Shown here piece by piece: positions 17,498 to 26,524 of a DNA stretch of 64,000 nucleotides; position 1 is the stretch's first letter, and each line of letters starts with the position of its first letter. The stretch lies in contig NC_011661.1 in assembly GCF_000021645.1 (NCBI RefSeq), forward strand, positions 1,644,723-1,708,722. The letters run 5' to 3'. This DNA is from Dictyoglomus turgidum DSM 6724 (GTDB lineage: Bacteria; Dictyoglomota; Dictyoglomia; Dictyoglomales; Dictyoglomaceae). The position numbers and the translations under genes are program-made. The notes beneath the pieces are model-generated. The model had not been told where the DNA came from. It saw only the letters and a program-made list of their open reading frames with translations, and did not search any database.

Positions 17498-18034
17498 TTA
17501 AAGTATCTCAAAAGTACTTAAACTCTTTTCAAAAGCAGGTAAATTCTTCTCAAAATTATCTTTTAAAGAAGTAAAAGTAAAAATGTAAAATCTTCCTTCA
17601 TAGATAATATAAACTTGTTTTTGTTCGAAAGACAAACCTTTATCCACGTTTAGAGTATAAACAATCTCATAACCTTTATATTTTGATACATCCCTTACTC
17701 CTTCGGAAATAAACTCTAAAGAACCATAATATTCTCCTACAGCTTCTAATTGGACTTTTATTTCACTTATAAGATCTTCATTTATCTCTGTAACCTCACC
17801 AGGAAGATTTACCACATTTATATTGAAATTGGGCATAAATCCTTCATCAGCAGGACCTACAAACATCACCGCTAAATTATAAGGTTTTCCGTCTTTTACC
17901 TCCCATCCTTCGGGAGGCACAATAGAAAAACCTAACTTTTCATCCACGTATTTATTAGTATCTGCTAAAAGAATATTAAAGGAAAAACATAAAATTAAAC
18001 TAATAAAAAGTAACAATTTTAAAAGCTTTCTCAT
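17498..18034 (-). CDS. secreted PsbP/DcrB-like protein of unknown function
   Basis: The 178-residue protein has a clear signal peptide (residues ~1-25, LLKLLLFISLILCFSFNILLA). A small domain follows, starting with YVDEKLGFSIVPPEGWEV, which resembles the PsbP/DcrB fold (antiparallel sheet, conserved Gly-Trp). No lipobox or catalytic motif is visible. In other bacteria such domains occur in exported, often envelope-associated proteins of unknown role. It is downstream of the xylanase gene by about 30 bases and may be cotranscribed with it. Confidence 0.65.
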   Translation of the reverse strand: MRKLLKLLLFISLILCFSFNILLADTNKYVDEKLGFSIVPPEGWEVKDGKPYNLAVMFVGPADEGFMPNFNINVVNLPGEVTEINEDLISEIKVQLEAVGEYYGSLEFISEGVRDVSKYKGYEIVYTLNVDKGLSFEQKQVYIIYEGRFYIFTFTSLKDNFEKNLPAFEKSLSTFEIL

Positions 18035-18065
18035 TTAACAATCCCTCCTATATTCATATATTTCT

Positions 18066-19124
18066 TTAAAACTTCACAATTTCCCAAAAAGCCTTTTTAG
18101 GGTTATGATTCTTATCAAAGAGTAATGGATAGTCTTCTCTTCCCCTTACAGGCCAGAAGTAAAGCCAAGTATAATCATCAGCTACACCCCAAAAAGTAAC
18201 CCCAGTGACCACCCCTCTATATTTCCTTAAGATCTCAAAGGCTTGTTTATAAAGTTGAGCCTGCTTCTCAATCCTATCATCGGGTGGAACTTTAAAATTA
18301 TTATTTTCATTTCTGTCATAGTAAATAGATATATCAAATTCAGTAATCTGAACCTCAACACCAAGCTCTGAAAATCTCTTTATAGAGTCTTCAAGCATCT
18401 TAGGTGTAGGCCATGCTAATGTCCAGTGGCCCTGTATTCCAACACCATGAATTGGGATCCCTTTCTCTTTAAGCCTTTTTACCAATTGATAAGCCTTTTC
18501 CCTCTTTATGGGATCCTCTAAGTTATAATCATTATAAAATAATTTAGCATTAGGATCTGCTTCATTAGCCCAAATAAATGCTTTTTCAATAACTTCCTCC
18601 CCACAAATATCATACCAGGGAGCCTTTCTCAAAAACTCATTAGGGTTATCTGATAGGGCCTCATTAACCACATCCCAAGCGTAAACCTTACCTTTATAGT
18701 GTCCTACCACCTCATAAATATGCTCTTTCAATCTTGCAAGAATCTCATCTTTAGTTCCTGCATAAACCCATCCTGGAGTCTGATTATGCCAAACTAAGGT
18801 ATGTCCCCTTACCTTCATACCATTTTTCATGGCAAAATCTACAATCTCATCGGCAGGACCAAAATCATAAACATAGGGTTTAGGATGAATAACTTCCCAT
18901 TTCATTTGATTTTCAGGTGTTAGACTATTAAAGTGTTTCTTAAGAAGATCCTCATAAGTATAGATGTTTAAATGGCTAACCGCTGCACCAATGGGAAAGT
19001 AATCTTTATATACTTCTTTCAGGGATGGAATCTCCATACCTACTGCCTCCTTCCTTAAATCGCTTATGGAAAAAATTAAAAGGAATAATAAGAGTGCAAA
19101 GATGGAAAACCTTTGCTTAATCAT
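18066..19124 (-). CDS. xynA: endo-1,4-beta-xylanase, glycoside hydrolase family 10
   Basis: The 352-residue protein has a hydrophobic export signal (residues ~1-29) and one GH10 (beta/alpha)8 catalytic domain. The acid/base glutamate is in WDVVNEAL near residue 155 and the nucleophile in VQITEFDIS near residue 260. HTLVWHNQTPGW and TFWGVADDYTW are also family landmarks. No carbohydrate-binding module is attached. It should cleave xylan outside the cell. Length and organisation match the thermostable GH10 xylanase I remember from Dictyoglomus thermophilum; identity was not checked. The region before the ATG has only a modest GGAG site. Confidence 0.93.
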   Translation of the reverse strand: MIKQRFSIFALLLFLLIFSISDLRKEAVGMEIPSLKEVYKDYFPIGAAVSHLNIYTYEDLLKKHFNSLTPENQMKWEVIHPKPYVYDFGPADEIVDFAMKNGMKVRGHTLVWHNQTPGWVYAGTKDEILARLKEHIYEVVGHYKGKVYAWDVVNEALSDNPNEFLRKAPWYDICGEEVIEKAFIWANEADPNAKLFYNDYNLEDPIKREKAYQLVKRLKEKGIPIHGVGIQGHWTLAWPTPKMLEDSIKRFSELGVEVQITEFDISIYYDRNENNNFKVPPDDRIEKQAQLYKQAFEILRKYRGVVTGVTFWGVADDYTWLYFWPVRGREDYPLLFDKNHNPKKAFWEIVKF

Positions 19125-19145
19125 TTTACCAACAACTCCTTTCTA

Positions 19146-20033
19146 TCAAAAAATTTTACTGCCTAAAAACCCCTCACTTTCTAATAATTTTATCACATTA
19201 TTTTCACCTATTAAATGTCCAGCCCCAACTACTATAAATAAGGATTTATATTCTCCTAATAATCTCTTTATTCTCTCTGCAAACTTAAAGTTCCTCCTAT
19301 AGAATATATGCTCATAAAATATTTTATATTCTTTTTTCTCTCTATCTTTCATTAAAAAATTCAACAATTTTTCTTCATCCCCATTTTTGTATGCATCAAG
19401 CAATAATGATAAATCATTCTTACTGTGCTCTTCTTGCTTTAATCCTTGTAAAATAGTTTTCAAAATATTCAATTGATCCTCTTCCGGTATTTCAGAAAAT
19501 GCATCAAGTTGCTCCTCTACAGTCTCTAAGGGTATTATTTTTTTATTTAATTTCTTGGCTCTATTCAAAAAATAGAAATCAATCCCATATCTCATATCCG
19601 AAGCAGAATTTAAAACAGAAGAGCTAATTTGAAGCAATAATACCCAAGGCTTAAAGATCTTTATTTGCTCAAAATTCTCCTCGCCCAAAAGCTTCTTTAA
19701 ATACCCTACCGATTCAGAATCCAAATAATTCTCAATACTATCTCCTTTTTTATATATTCCTCTCCTAGATAAATAACTTTGAGTTTTAAATATATTTTGG
19801 GAATCAGTTATATCCAGTTCAACAACTAATGCCTCTGTCTCAATAAAAACCTTCTCAATCAATGGATCAAGAGGGTATAAGTCGGGAGTTCCATAATGGA
19901 TAGATCCCAAAATATACGCCTTACCATAATCAGATCTTACCTCATAGAAAATCCCCTTAGTTCCACAAAAAACAAAGTTGAGTAACAAAATAGAAATGAT
20001 TACAAAAGAAATAAGTCTTTTTAAATACTTCAT
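19146..20033 (-). CDS. TraB/GumN-family protein (Tiki-like fold), exported
   Basis: The 295-residue protein has a signal peptide or N-terminal anchor (about residues 1-23). It then shows the family motifs YILGSIHYGTPDLYPL near residues 40-55 and VGAGHLIGENN near 271-281, with the paired histidines and glutamates thought to bind metal. Related Tiki proteins are metalloproteases; bacterial members are mostly uncharacterised. It lies 21 bases upstream of the xylanase gene and 23 bases after the MscS gene, so the minus-strand genes may be cotranscribed. Confidence 0.82.
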   Translation of the reverse strand: MKYLKRLISFVIISILLLNFVFCGTKGIFYEVRSDYGKAYILGSIHYGTPDLYPLDPLIEKVFIETEALVVELDITDSQNIFKTQSYLSRRGIYKKGDSIENYLDSESVGYLKKLLGEENFEQIKIFKPWVLLLQISSSVLNSASDMRYGIDFYFLNRAKKLNKKIIPLETVEEQLDAFSEIPEEDQLNILKTILQGLKQEEHSKNDLSLLLDAYKNGDEEKLLNFLMKDREKKEYKIFYEHIFYRRNFKFAERIKRLLGEYKSLFIVVGAGHLIGENNVIKLLESEGFLGSKIF

Positions 20034-20056
20034 TATCCCTTCCCCCCTACTACTAA

Positions 20057-20827
20057 TTAATTCTTTGTTATCCTCAGATCAACGACCATATATGGAATAG
20101 AAATATTATTTTCATCAAAAACCTTCTTAATTCTAGTACTTAAAGCATTGATAGCATCAAAATAACTATCTCTATTCACCCAAAAATATACAGTATAGGT
20201 TATTCCCGAATTTCCATACTCTTTAAAAACCACCATATTATTTACACTCTCATCCTTTACTACGAGTTCTTCCTCTTCTAAAGCTCTTTTTAATAAACTT
20301 ATAACCTTCTCAAGATCAGAAGAATAATCCACACTAACATCAAAACTTACTCTCCTATAAGGACCTGGCCAAAATTTTGTCACTGTTCCAGACCATACTT
20401 TTCTATTGGGTATTAATACCATCTTCCCATCAAAAGTCTTTATCCTTGTATGGTTCATCTCCACCATATCCACTATTCCACTAATTCCATCTACATCTAA
20501 AGCTTCTCCCTCAAAGACTTTTCTTGTCACCAAAACCAATATTCCAGAAAGAAAATTTGTAAGCGGTTCCTGAAAAGCAAGACCTAAAACCACACCCGAA
20601 ATTCCAAGTCCTGTAAGATAGGGCATTAGATTTACATTCCAAATGGACAAAATAATAGCTACACCAAAGCCAAATATTAAGAAGCCAATAAGCATGGAAA
20701 CAGTTTTTGGAGCCTTTATCTCCCTTCCTGCTCTTGAAGCGACATTATTTATAGCTTTCATAATGATTTTATGAATAAAAAAGGATACAAAGAGAATAAA
20801 TAAAGACCATATAATATTCATATACAT
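20057..20827 (-). CDS. MscS-family mechanosensitive ion channel
   Basis: The 256-residue membrane protein has about three N-terminal transmembrane segments. The pore helix reads GLGISGVVLGLAFQEPLTNF (near residues 72-91), the Gly/Ala-rich MscS pore helix. The beta domain follows, with NRKVWSGTVTKFWPGPYRR. It would open on membrane tension to release solutes during hypo-osmotic shock. It is shorter than E. coli MscS at the C-terminus. The pore Ala/Gly pattern supports the assignment strongly. Confidence 0.88.
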   Translation of the reverse strand: MYMNIIWSLFILFVSFFIHKIIMKAINNVASRAGREIKAPKTVSMLIGFLIFGFGVAIILSIWNVNLMPYLTGLGISGVVLGLAFQEPLTNFLSGILVLVTRKVFEGEALDVDGISGIVDMVEMNHTRIKTFDGKMVLIPNRKVWSGTVTKFWPGPYRRVSFDVSVDYSSDLEKVISLLKRALEEEELVVKDESVNNMVVFKEYGNSGITYTVYFWVNRDSYFDAINALSTRIKKVFDENNISIPYMVVDLRITKN

Positions 20828-21207
20828 TATAAATCACCCTTTATATATATCTTTCAAAAAATACGCATATCACAAATATCTGTAGCATAAACTTCAAGTC
20901 CATTTTTTGCAAAAAAATATATAATATCTTCTTTCGCACCCAAGATCTAAAATCTTAATCAAAGACATTATATCATTAAAATCTTATGCCTTACAATTTT
21001 TTAGTAAGCTTTTTTTGAATTTATAAGAAGTTTATAAAAATACGAAAGAGGATAAACCTTGATGTGGAAGAATAGAACCAAATGAAACATATAATATTAT
21101 AAATCCTCTTCAGAAGATTTTTAAGTAATAAAAGGTATAGGTTCAAAAAATCATCCTAAAGAAAAGACTATGAGGATCTAAATTTAACATTAGGAAGTTA
21201 AAGGAAA
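20828..21207. other. long AT-rich intergenic stretch
   Basis: About 380 bases upstream of the MscS gene with no plausible coding frame, RNA gene or strong hairpin. It presumably holds the MscS promoter. The stretch is unusual in this otherwise dense region and merges into a decayed reading frame. Confidence 0.5.
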
Positions 21208-21421
21208 TTAAAAAGAGAAGGGCTTCATTATAATGCCCTTCCCATTTATGTATAGAAATTTCGCTTTGTTTTCAATCTTCTCTCCCTTTAGAGTAACCTC
21301 TAATATCTCTTTAATATCCTTAGCCCTATAGGTTCCTGCAAGTAATAAGCTCTGTATGTTCTAAAGGCTGAATCTTTACAGAGTGTTCTAATTCTAATAC
21401 TCTATTAAGCATATCAACTCC
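21208..21421 (-). pseudogene. decayed reading frame, unrecognised family
   Basis: On the minus strand 21421-21332 reads without stops as DMLNRVLELEHSVKIQPL and so on, then stops. Shifting frame by one at about 21335 resumes with AGTYRAKDIKEILEVTLKG and continues to LYINGKGIIMKPFSF and a TAA at 21208. Together this is a 65-70 residue coherent fragment interrupted by one frameshift, with no start codon in good context. I do not recognise the family. It is downstream of rubrerythrin in the same direction and looks like the last 3' piece of a lost gene. Confidence 0.5.
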
Positions 21422-21427
21422 ATATAA

Positions 21428-21940
21428 TTATATTGAGAACTCTTTATAAGAACTCTTTGGTGCACCACATAAAGGACACTTCTCAGGAGGCTCGCCTTCT
21501 ATCGTATGTCCACAGACCGGGCATATATAAATCTTAGTTGCAGTATAATCTTCGTTTTTACTCACCAATTCTTTAGCCTTTTTATACATTTCTGCATGAA
21601 TTTTTTCTGCTTCCCAAGCAAATCTTGTGCTCCTTTCTGCTCCTTTTTCGTTTTGAAATACAGCAGTATTGTTATATACGGGGTACATTTCTTCAATTTC
21701 GTAAGTTTCTCCATCTATGCACTGTTGAACATTGTCTGGCATATCCTGCTTTAAAAGTCCAAGTTCCCTAAAATGATTCCTAGCATGTACAAATTCTGCA
21801 TAAGCAATAGCTCTAAACAAATTAGCAAGCTTGACTAAACCTTTTCTTTCCGCTTCTTCAGCAAAAATTAGGTACTTCATATGTGCCATACTTTCTCCTG
21901 CAAAAGCATTATGGAGAAATTCTTCGGTCATTTTTCTCAT
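21428..21940 (-). CDS. rubrerythrin
   Basis: The 170-residue protein is a ferritin-like diiron domain followed by a C-terminal rubredoxin domain. The first has EExxxH-type ligands in AFAGESMAHMKYLIFAEEAE and AWEAEKIHAEMYKKA. The second has CPVCGHTIEG near residues 140-149 and CPLCGAP near 155-161. It reduces hydrogen peroxide in anaerobes using electrons from rubredoxin or NADH oxidoreductases. GGGGGTGA precedes the start. The gene is monocistronic, divergent from the DOMON gene. Confidence 0.95.
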   Translation of the reverse strand: MRKMTEEFLHNAFAGESMAHMKYLIFAEEAERKGLVKLANLFRAIAYAEFVHARNHFRELGLLKQDMPDNVQQCIDGETYEIEEMYPVYNNTAVFQNEKGAERSTRFAWEAEKIHAEMYKKAKELVSKNEDYTATKIYICPVCGHTIEGEPPEKCPLCGAPKSSYKEFSI

Positions 21941-21969
21941 AAATTCACCCCCATTATTGAATTTTTATA

Positions 21970-21998
21970 ATTATAACCCTTAAAAACTTTTTAAGCAA
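21970..21998 (-). promoter_or_regulatory. promoter of the rubrerythrin gene
   Basis: On the minus strand TTGCTT (21998-21993) and TATAAT (21975-21970) are separated by exactly 17 bases. Transcription would begin near 21963, giving a ~22-base leader with the GGGGGTGA site. Confidence 0.7.
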
Positions 21999-22093
21999 TT
22001 AGAAAATTATTCTTAATATAAATTTAATGTTAAAAAAAATTAAAACATAGTATAATTTAAATTGTGAAAAATATATTAAAAAGGGGCTAAACT

Positions 22094-22651
22094 ATGGAAG
22101 GAATTTTAAAAATTTTAATACTATCTCTAATTCTTCTTTTAACTTTTACTTTCGCCCAAACTCAAAAGCCTAATATTGATGGAAAACTTTCCCCTAATGA
22201 ATATCCAAATTATGCTTCCTTTTCTAATGGAGAATTTCAAATATATTGGAAAATTGTGGGAGACGAAGTTTACATACTCATGACTGGAAAAACAAAAGGG
22301 TATGTAGCTTTGGGAATTGATCCCAAAGTAAAAGCAGGTGACGCAGATTATATTATAGGATATGTAACTGAAAAAGGAACTCAGGTACTTGACTATTATG
22401 CACCTGAAAAACATTTTGGGCATACTCAAGATGAAAAACTTGGTGGAAAGAATGATATTCCTGAATTTTCAGGCAGAGAAGATAAAGAATATACATATAT
22501 TGAGTTTAGAAGAAAATTAGACACAAAAGACAAATATGACAAAGTTTTTCCAAAAACAGGAACACTAAAAATAGTGTGGGCATTAGGAAGCTCTGATGAT
22601 CCAGTATCTATACATTCTAAGAGAGGTTATGGGGAATTAAAAATAAACTAA
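22094..22651 (+). CDS. secreted DOMON-domain protein, probable heme-b binding
   Basis: A signal peptide (residues ~1-21) precedes a single DOMON beta-sandwich of about 160 residues. Landmarks are GEFQIYWKIVGDEVYILMTGKTKGYVALGIDP and the terminal DDPVSIHSKRGYG, taken together as two separate blocks. In heme-binding DOMON domains a methionine in the first strand region and a histidine near the end ligate heme; Met near residue 63 and the late His fit. A soluble extracytoplasmic electron carrier is the natural inference. No fused reductase or cytochrome b561 domain is present. SD AAGGGG precedes the ATG. Confidence 0.75.
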   Translation: MEGILKILILSLILLLTFTFAQTQKPNIDGKLSPNEYPNYASFSNGEFQIYWKIVGDEVYILMTGKTKGYVALGIDPKVKAGDADYIIGYVTEKGTQVLDYYAPEKHFGHTQDEKLGGKNDIPEFSGREDKEYTYIEFRRKLDTKDKYDKVFPKTGTLKIVWALGSSDDPVSIHSKRGYGELKIN

Positions 22652-22657
22652 AACATC

Positions 22658-22685
22658 AAAAAGGGAGGGCTTAAGCCCTCCCTTT
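22658..22685. terminator. bidirectional intrinsic terminator
   Basis: AAAGGGAGGGCTT is followed immediately by AAGCCCTCCCTTT, a perfect 13+13 palindrome (loop from the centre), with T runs on both strands. It separates the DOMON gene from the convergent broken ABC transporter gene, whose stop codon lies within the palindrome. Confidence 0.85.
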
Positions 22686-24251
22686 ATTCTACCTTGCTAA
22701 ATTGAAAACTCTTCTCCCAAAGATGCTTATATTTCCCATTTCTTAACAAAAGCTCTTGATGAGTTCCCTCCTCTACTATATTTCCTTCTTCTATAACCAT
22801 AATATTATCAGCATCCTTCACAGTAGATAGTCTATGAGCAATAATTAAAGCGGTTCTATCTCTTATTAAATTATTCAATGCTTGAAGAAACAAACTTTCT
22901 GACTCAGAATCAAGAGAAGACGTTGGCTCATCAAGAAGGAGAATTGGAGAATTCTTCAATATGGCTCGGGCAATACTCAGTCTCTGCCTTTGTCCACCTG
23001 AAAGAAATACTCCCCTCTCTCCAACCCTTGTATTTAAACCATTAGGAAATCTTATTACAAAATCATAAGCAAGGACCTTCTTTGCAGAATTTATAATTCT
23101 CTCATCATCAGCATTATAATTTCCATATTTTATATTTTCTTTTACTGACTCAGGAAAAAGATAAACATCCTGATTTGCCACAGAGATGATATTTCTAAGA
23201 GACTTAAGATCCCATTTATCAATATCTAAACCCATTATCTTGATACAACCTTTGACAGGCTTGTAAAACCCAAGAATAAGCTTTACTATGGTAGACTTAC
23301 CACTACCACTCTCTCCTACTATAGCTACTTTTTCTCCTTTCCTAATTTTGAAAGAAACATTATCAAGAACATTATTAGAATCTCCATAGGAAAAAGTTAC
23401 ATTCTCAAACTCTACTGAATAGGAATAGTAAGGATCATAAGTTTTTACCACTCCCCCTTTTTCCTCTTCTGCTAATATTACTTCGTGAATTCTATCTAAA
23501 TCGGAGCTATGAATACATTAATAAGCCCTATAAAAGCTATTATTCCTCCTACACTCATCTCTCCACTTATTACCAACCTACTACCAAACAAAAACATCAT
23601 TATAAACGGGCTTAAACTAATAATTTCTTTTAATGGATCAAGAAGAGCTTCAAATTTAGCAGATCTTAGTCCTTCTTTAAAAACTCTTTCAAGCTTTTCA
23701 TCAAATAGACTAATTATCTCCGACCTGAGATTAAAAGCCTTTACTAAAGTTATTCCTGACAGTGTATCTTGAACCACTGCGTTCAAATTTCTATACTCAT
23801 TCTGTTGCCTTTTTGTATATTTTTCTACAGGCTTTGTAATAATAACTGAAAGATAAATACATAGGGGAATTATGGCAAAAGTAAAAAGGGTTAACTTCCA
23901 ATTTATAAGTAAAGCAAGAATTAATCCAAGGGTAAAGACAAAAGGTTGATAAAAAATATCACCCAAAGAAGAGTTAAGAAAATAATGTAGTCTTATTTAG
24001 TTTTTCTCCAATCCTTAATCTTAGATCATTTACATATCTTTCTGAGAATTTACTTAAATTAAAAGCTTTGATATATTCCAAAATAATTCTAAAAATAGAG
24101 ATCAATAGAACAGTAAAGAAAATCTCTTTAAATCCGTTTCCATATTTTTGAAATAAATATTTATAAACGCAACTACAGTTGATAAAAGGAGTGCTAATAC
24201 GTTTAAAGTCCAATCCTTCTTAAAAATCTCACGCATAAGCCCCTTTTTCAT
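22684..24251 (-). pseudogene. ABC exporter (fused membrane domain + ATPase), multiply broken
   Basis: Reading 24251 to 22684, the frame begins MKKGLMREIFKKDWTLNVLA and then shifts (~24170) into YGNGFKEIFFTVLLISIFRI. It stops at TAA just after TTLFS (~23974) and resumes one base off as LNSSLGDIFYQPFVFTLGL, where roughly 30 residues of the usual coupling region are missing. It stops again at TAG (23498), and DLDRIHEVILAEEEKGG follows in another frame. The ATPase part (22684-23451) is intact: GESGSGKST, LSGGQRQRLS, LLLDEPTSSLDS. At least three frameshifts plus internal deletions make a functional transporter implausible, though the ATPase segment could still be translated. Confidence 0.88.
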
Positions 24252-24427
24252 CTATCACCTCTAAATCCTTAATTTTTACTTAACATATTTTAAAATTGAA
24301 TTTTAATTTTTGTCAATATATACCTTAAAAAATTTCAAATTAACCCTCCATGAATGCAAAAAAATCAATAAAGATAAAGGGATAGATGATATTTATGGGG
24401 AAATATTTTTTACTATAAGTAAACTAT

Positions 24428-25363
24428 TTATCTCTTTCTCACTCTTATATCAAAAGCTTCACTTGGATTATTAACAAGTAACTTTTCAACAATCTCCTCA
24501 CTTATGCCCTTTTCTTCCAGTTTAGGAATAAACTTATAAGATATGTCTGTATAAGGCCTTATATTTTGTTCCTCTTTAGATTTTCCTACAGTAAACCATC
24601 CTGCATCATGGGAGATCAGGATCCTATCTATGAACCCCTCTTTTATAACCTTCTCCATAAGGTTTAAATGATACTCCATTGGTCTTGCCCCAATGGAATC
24701 GTACTCAAGAAAAGCTCCTTTTTCTAACAATTCAAGGTGCACTTCAAAGTTTTCAATGGCATCAGCATGAACAATGATCAAAGCTGAAAGATCTACTTTC
24801 TCTTCCTCAAAAATTCTTGCCACTTCGAGGGCACACCTTTCTTCTCCTGTATGACATGCCACTGTAAGCCCAGTCTCAAGATGAGTAAAAGCAGAAGCTC
24901 TTATCAATTTTTTATCTATCTCATTTAGAGGTCCAGGATTTACTGCAGTTTTAATAAAACCGGGCTTAATACCATCTTCAATTCCTTTTTCCCATTCTTC
25001 AATCCACATTTTTGCAAAATCTTCTGAAGAAAGATTCCAATACTTTTTGGGCACATGTTTATCTTCGCCTGCCCCATAAAAACCTGTATTTGTTATGACA
25101 TTTAATCCAGTTTTTTCTGATAGAATTTTCAAAACCTTTACATCTCTTCCTACATACTTGGGAGTACATTCAAAGAAAGTACTATAACCTAAATTTTTAA
25201 TCTCCATTAAATACGGTAACATTATCTCTACAATCTCATTTCTCAAATTATCATCAATCTTTATTTGTTCTTCGGCAGGAGAGAAATCCACAAGAATATG
25301 CTCATGAACTAAGGTTTTTCCCATATCTTTTTTATCAACAAAACCTTTTACAGTCATAACCAT
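24428..25363 (-). CDS. phosphotriesterase-family metal-dependent hydrolase
   Basis: The protein of about 311 residues is an amidohydrolase barrel. LVHEHI near residues 18-23 supplies the HxH metal pair, a lysine lies in FIKTAVN near 174, and VACHTGEE, IIVHAD and ISHDAGW supply further ligands. The family includes phosphotriesterase-like lactonases and homologues of unknown role, so the true substrate is probably a lactone or ester but is not proven. A GTG at 25372 is in frame but belongs to the AGGGGTGA site; the ATG at 25363 is preferred. Divergent from the DUF523-like gene, sharing one 50-base control region. Confidence 0.85.
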   Translation of the reverse strand: MVMTVKGFVDKKDMGKTLVHEHILVDFSPAEEQIKIDDNLRNEIVEIMLPYLMEIKNLGYSTFFECTPKYVGRDVKVLKILSEKTGLNVITNTGFYGAGEDKHVPKKYWNLSSEDFAKMWIEEWEKGIEDGIKPGFIKTAVNPGPLNEIDKKLIRASAFTHLETGLTVACHTGEERCALEVARIFEEEKVDLSALIIVHADAIENFEVHLELLEKGAFLEYDSIGARPMEYHLNLMEKVIKEGFIDRILISHDAGWFTVGKSKEEQNIRPYTDISYKFIPKLEEKGISEEIVEKLLVNNPSEAFDIRVRKR

Positions 25364-25377
25364 AAGGTTCACCCCTT

Positions 25378-25406
25378 TTGCTTTTTACAAATGATATTGA
25401 TATAAT
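25378..25406 (+). promoter_or_regulatory. promoter of the DUF523/DUF1722-like gene with palindromic operator
   Basis: TTGCTT (25378-25383), a 17-base spacer and TATAAT (25401-25406, preceded by TGA) form a strong promoter. A perfect palindrome TTGATAT-A-ATATCAA spans 25397-25411 over the -10 element, a likely repressor site that could also control the divergent hydrolase. Transcription would start at about 25413. Confidence 0.75.
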
Positions 25407-25413
25407 ATCAAAC

Positions 25414-26364
25414 ATGAGAAATTTTACAAAGCCAAGAATAGTATATAGTGCTTGTCTTAATTCAGAACCAGTAAGATACGATGGTGGAATAATAAAAGAT
25501 AGTTTTGCTCTGAAATTAAAAGAATATTGTGAAATTATAACAGTATGTCCAGAAGTCTCTATAGGGCTTGGGGTACCCAGGGAAAAGATCATAGTATATG
25601 TGGAAGAGAATAGATTAGGAATCTATCAACCCAAAACTGGATTAGACCTAACCGATAAGATACTTGACTTTTCCGAAAATTTTCTAAATACCTTACCTGA
25701 AATAGATGGATTCCTCCTAAAAAGTAAATCTCCTTCCTGTGGCCTATCAAACACCATGATTTATAAAGATAGAGAAGGAAAAATCTTCCACTCTAAAGGA
25801 AAGGGAATCTTTGCTCAAAAGGTTTTAGAAAAATTTCCTTACATTCCAGCAGAAGACGAGGGAAGGTTAAGAAATCCAGAAATTAGGGAGAGATTTCTAA
25901 CGAGAATTTTTGCTCTATCAGAGTTAAGAAATCTCAAGAATAAAGATAATACAAAAGTAAAAGACCTAATAGAGTTTCATCAAAACAACAAATATCTCCT
26001 TATGGTTTATTCTCAAAAGCATTTGAAAGAACTTGGAAATCTTTTAGCCAATCAGTCTAAATATCCCTTTGAAGAGCTAATTGAGAAATATGCCCTCTTG
26101 TTTAAAGAAGCACTCTCTACAAATCTTAAAAGAGGAAATCATGTTAATGCCATCTTCCATATATATGGATATTTTTCTAGAAAATTAAAAGCGGGAGAAA
26201 AAAATCATTTTCTACATCTTTTAGATCTTTATAGAAGAGCGAAAATAAATTTAAGCCCTCTTGTTGAAATCTTGAGAAGTTGGGCATATAGATTTGATGA
26301 CCAATATCTTTTAAATCAAACCTATTTAAATCCTTATCCTAATGAACTATCTTATATTGAATAA
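25414..26364 (+). CDS. DUF523 + DUF1722 domain protein
   Basis: The product of about 316 residues has an N-terminal DUF523-like domain (residues ~1-150) with SACLNSEPVRYDGG, VCPEVSIGLGVPRE and LKSKSPSCGL, whose conserved cysteines may bind a metal or Fe-S cluster. The C-terminal DUF1722-like helical part contains LLMVYSQKHLKELGNLLA. The role of these domains is not established. The frame extends upstream to a TTG, but that overlaps the promoter; the ATG at 25414 coincides with the predicted transcription start and has no ribosome binding site, suggesting a leaderless mRNA. Confidence 0.75.
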   Translation: MRNFTKPRIVYSACLNSEPVRYDGGIIKDSFALKLKEYCEIITVCPEVSIGLGVPREKIIVYVEENRLGIYQPKTGLDLTDKILDFSENFLNTLPEIDGFLLKSKSPSCGLSNTMIYKDREGKIFHSKGKGIFAQKVLEKFPYIPAEDEGRLRNPEIRERFLTRIFALSELRNLKNKDNTKVKDLIEFHQNNKYLLMVYSQKHLKELGNLLANQSKYPFEELIEKYALLFKEALSTNLKRGNHVNAIFHIYGYFSRKLKAGEKNHFLHLLDLYRRAKINLSPLVEILRSWAYRFDDQYLLNQTYLNPYPNELSYIE

Positions 26365-26377
26365 ATTCTAACTTTTA

Positions 26378-26386
26378 TGGTATAAT
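26378..26386 (+). promoter_or_regulatory. extended -10 promoter (TGGTATAAT) of the thiamine operon
   Basis: TGG directly precedes TATAAT at 26381-26386, placing the transcription start near 26393, just upstream of the TPP riboswitch aptamer. Confidence 0.65.
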
Positions 26387-26405
26387 TTTCCCAAAATTAA
26401 ATATG

Positions 26406-26512
26406 GTTTTCCAGGGGAGCTGAGGGGATAAGCTCGGCTGAGAGGAGACCTAAGATCCCGGTCTCGACCCTTTGAACCTGACCCGGGTAATGCCGGCGGA
26501 GGGAGTGAAAGG
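26406..26512 (+). ncRNA. TPP riboswitch (THI element)
   Basis: All conserved THI-box blocks are present in order. These are AGGGGAGCTGAGG at about 26413, GGCTGAGAGG near 26436, ACCCTTTGAACCTGAC near 26467, and GGGTAATGCCGGCGGAGGGA ending near 26504. TTTTC and GAAAG at the ends can form P1. It binds thiamine pyrophosphate in the nascent leader and lowers expression of the thiSGHFECD operon that begins 70 bases downstream. Confidence 0.96.
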
Positions 26513-26524
26513 TATAAAAAATCA

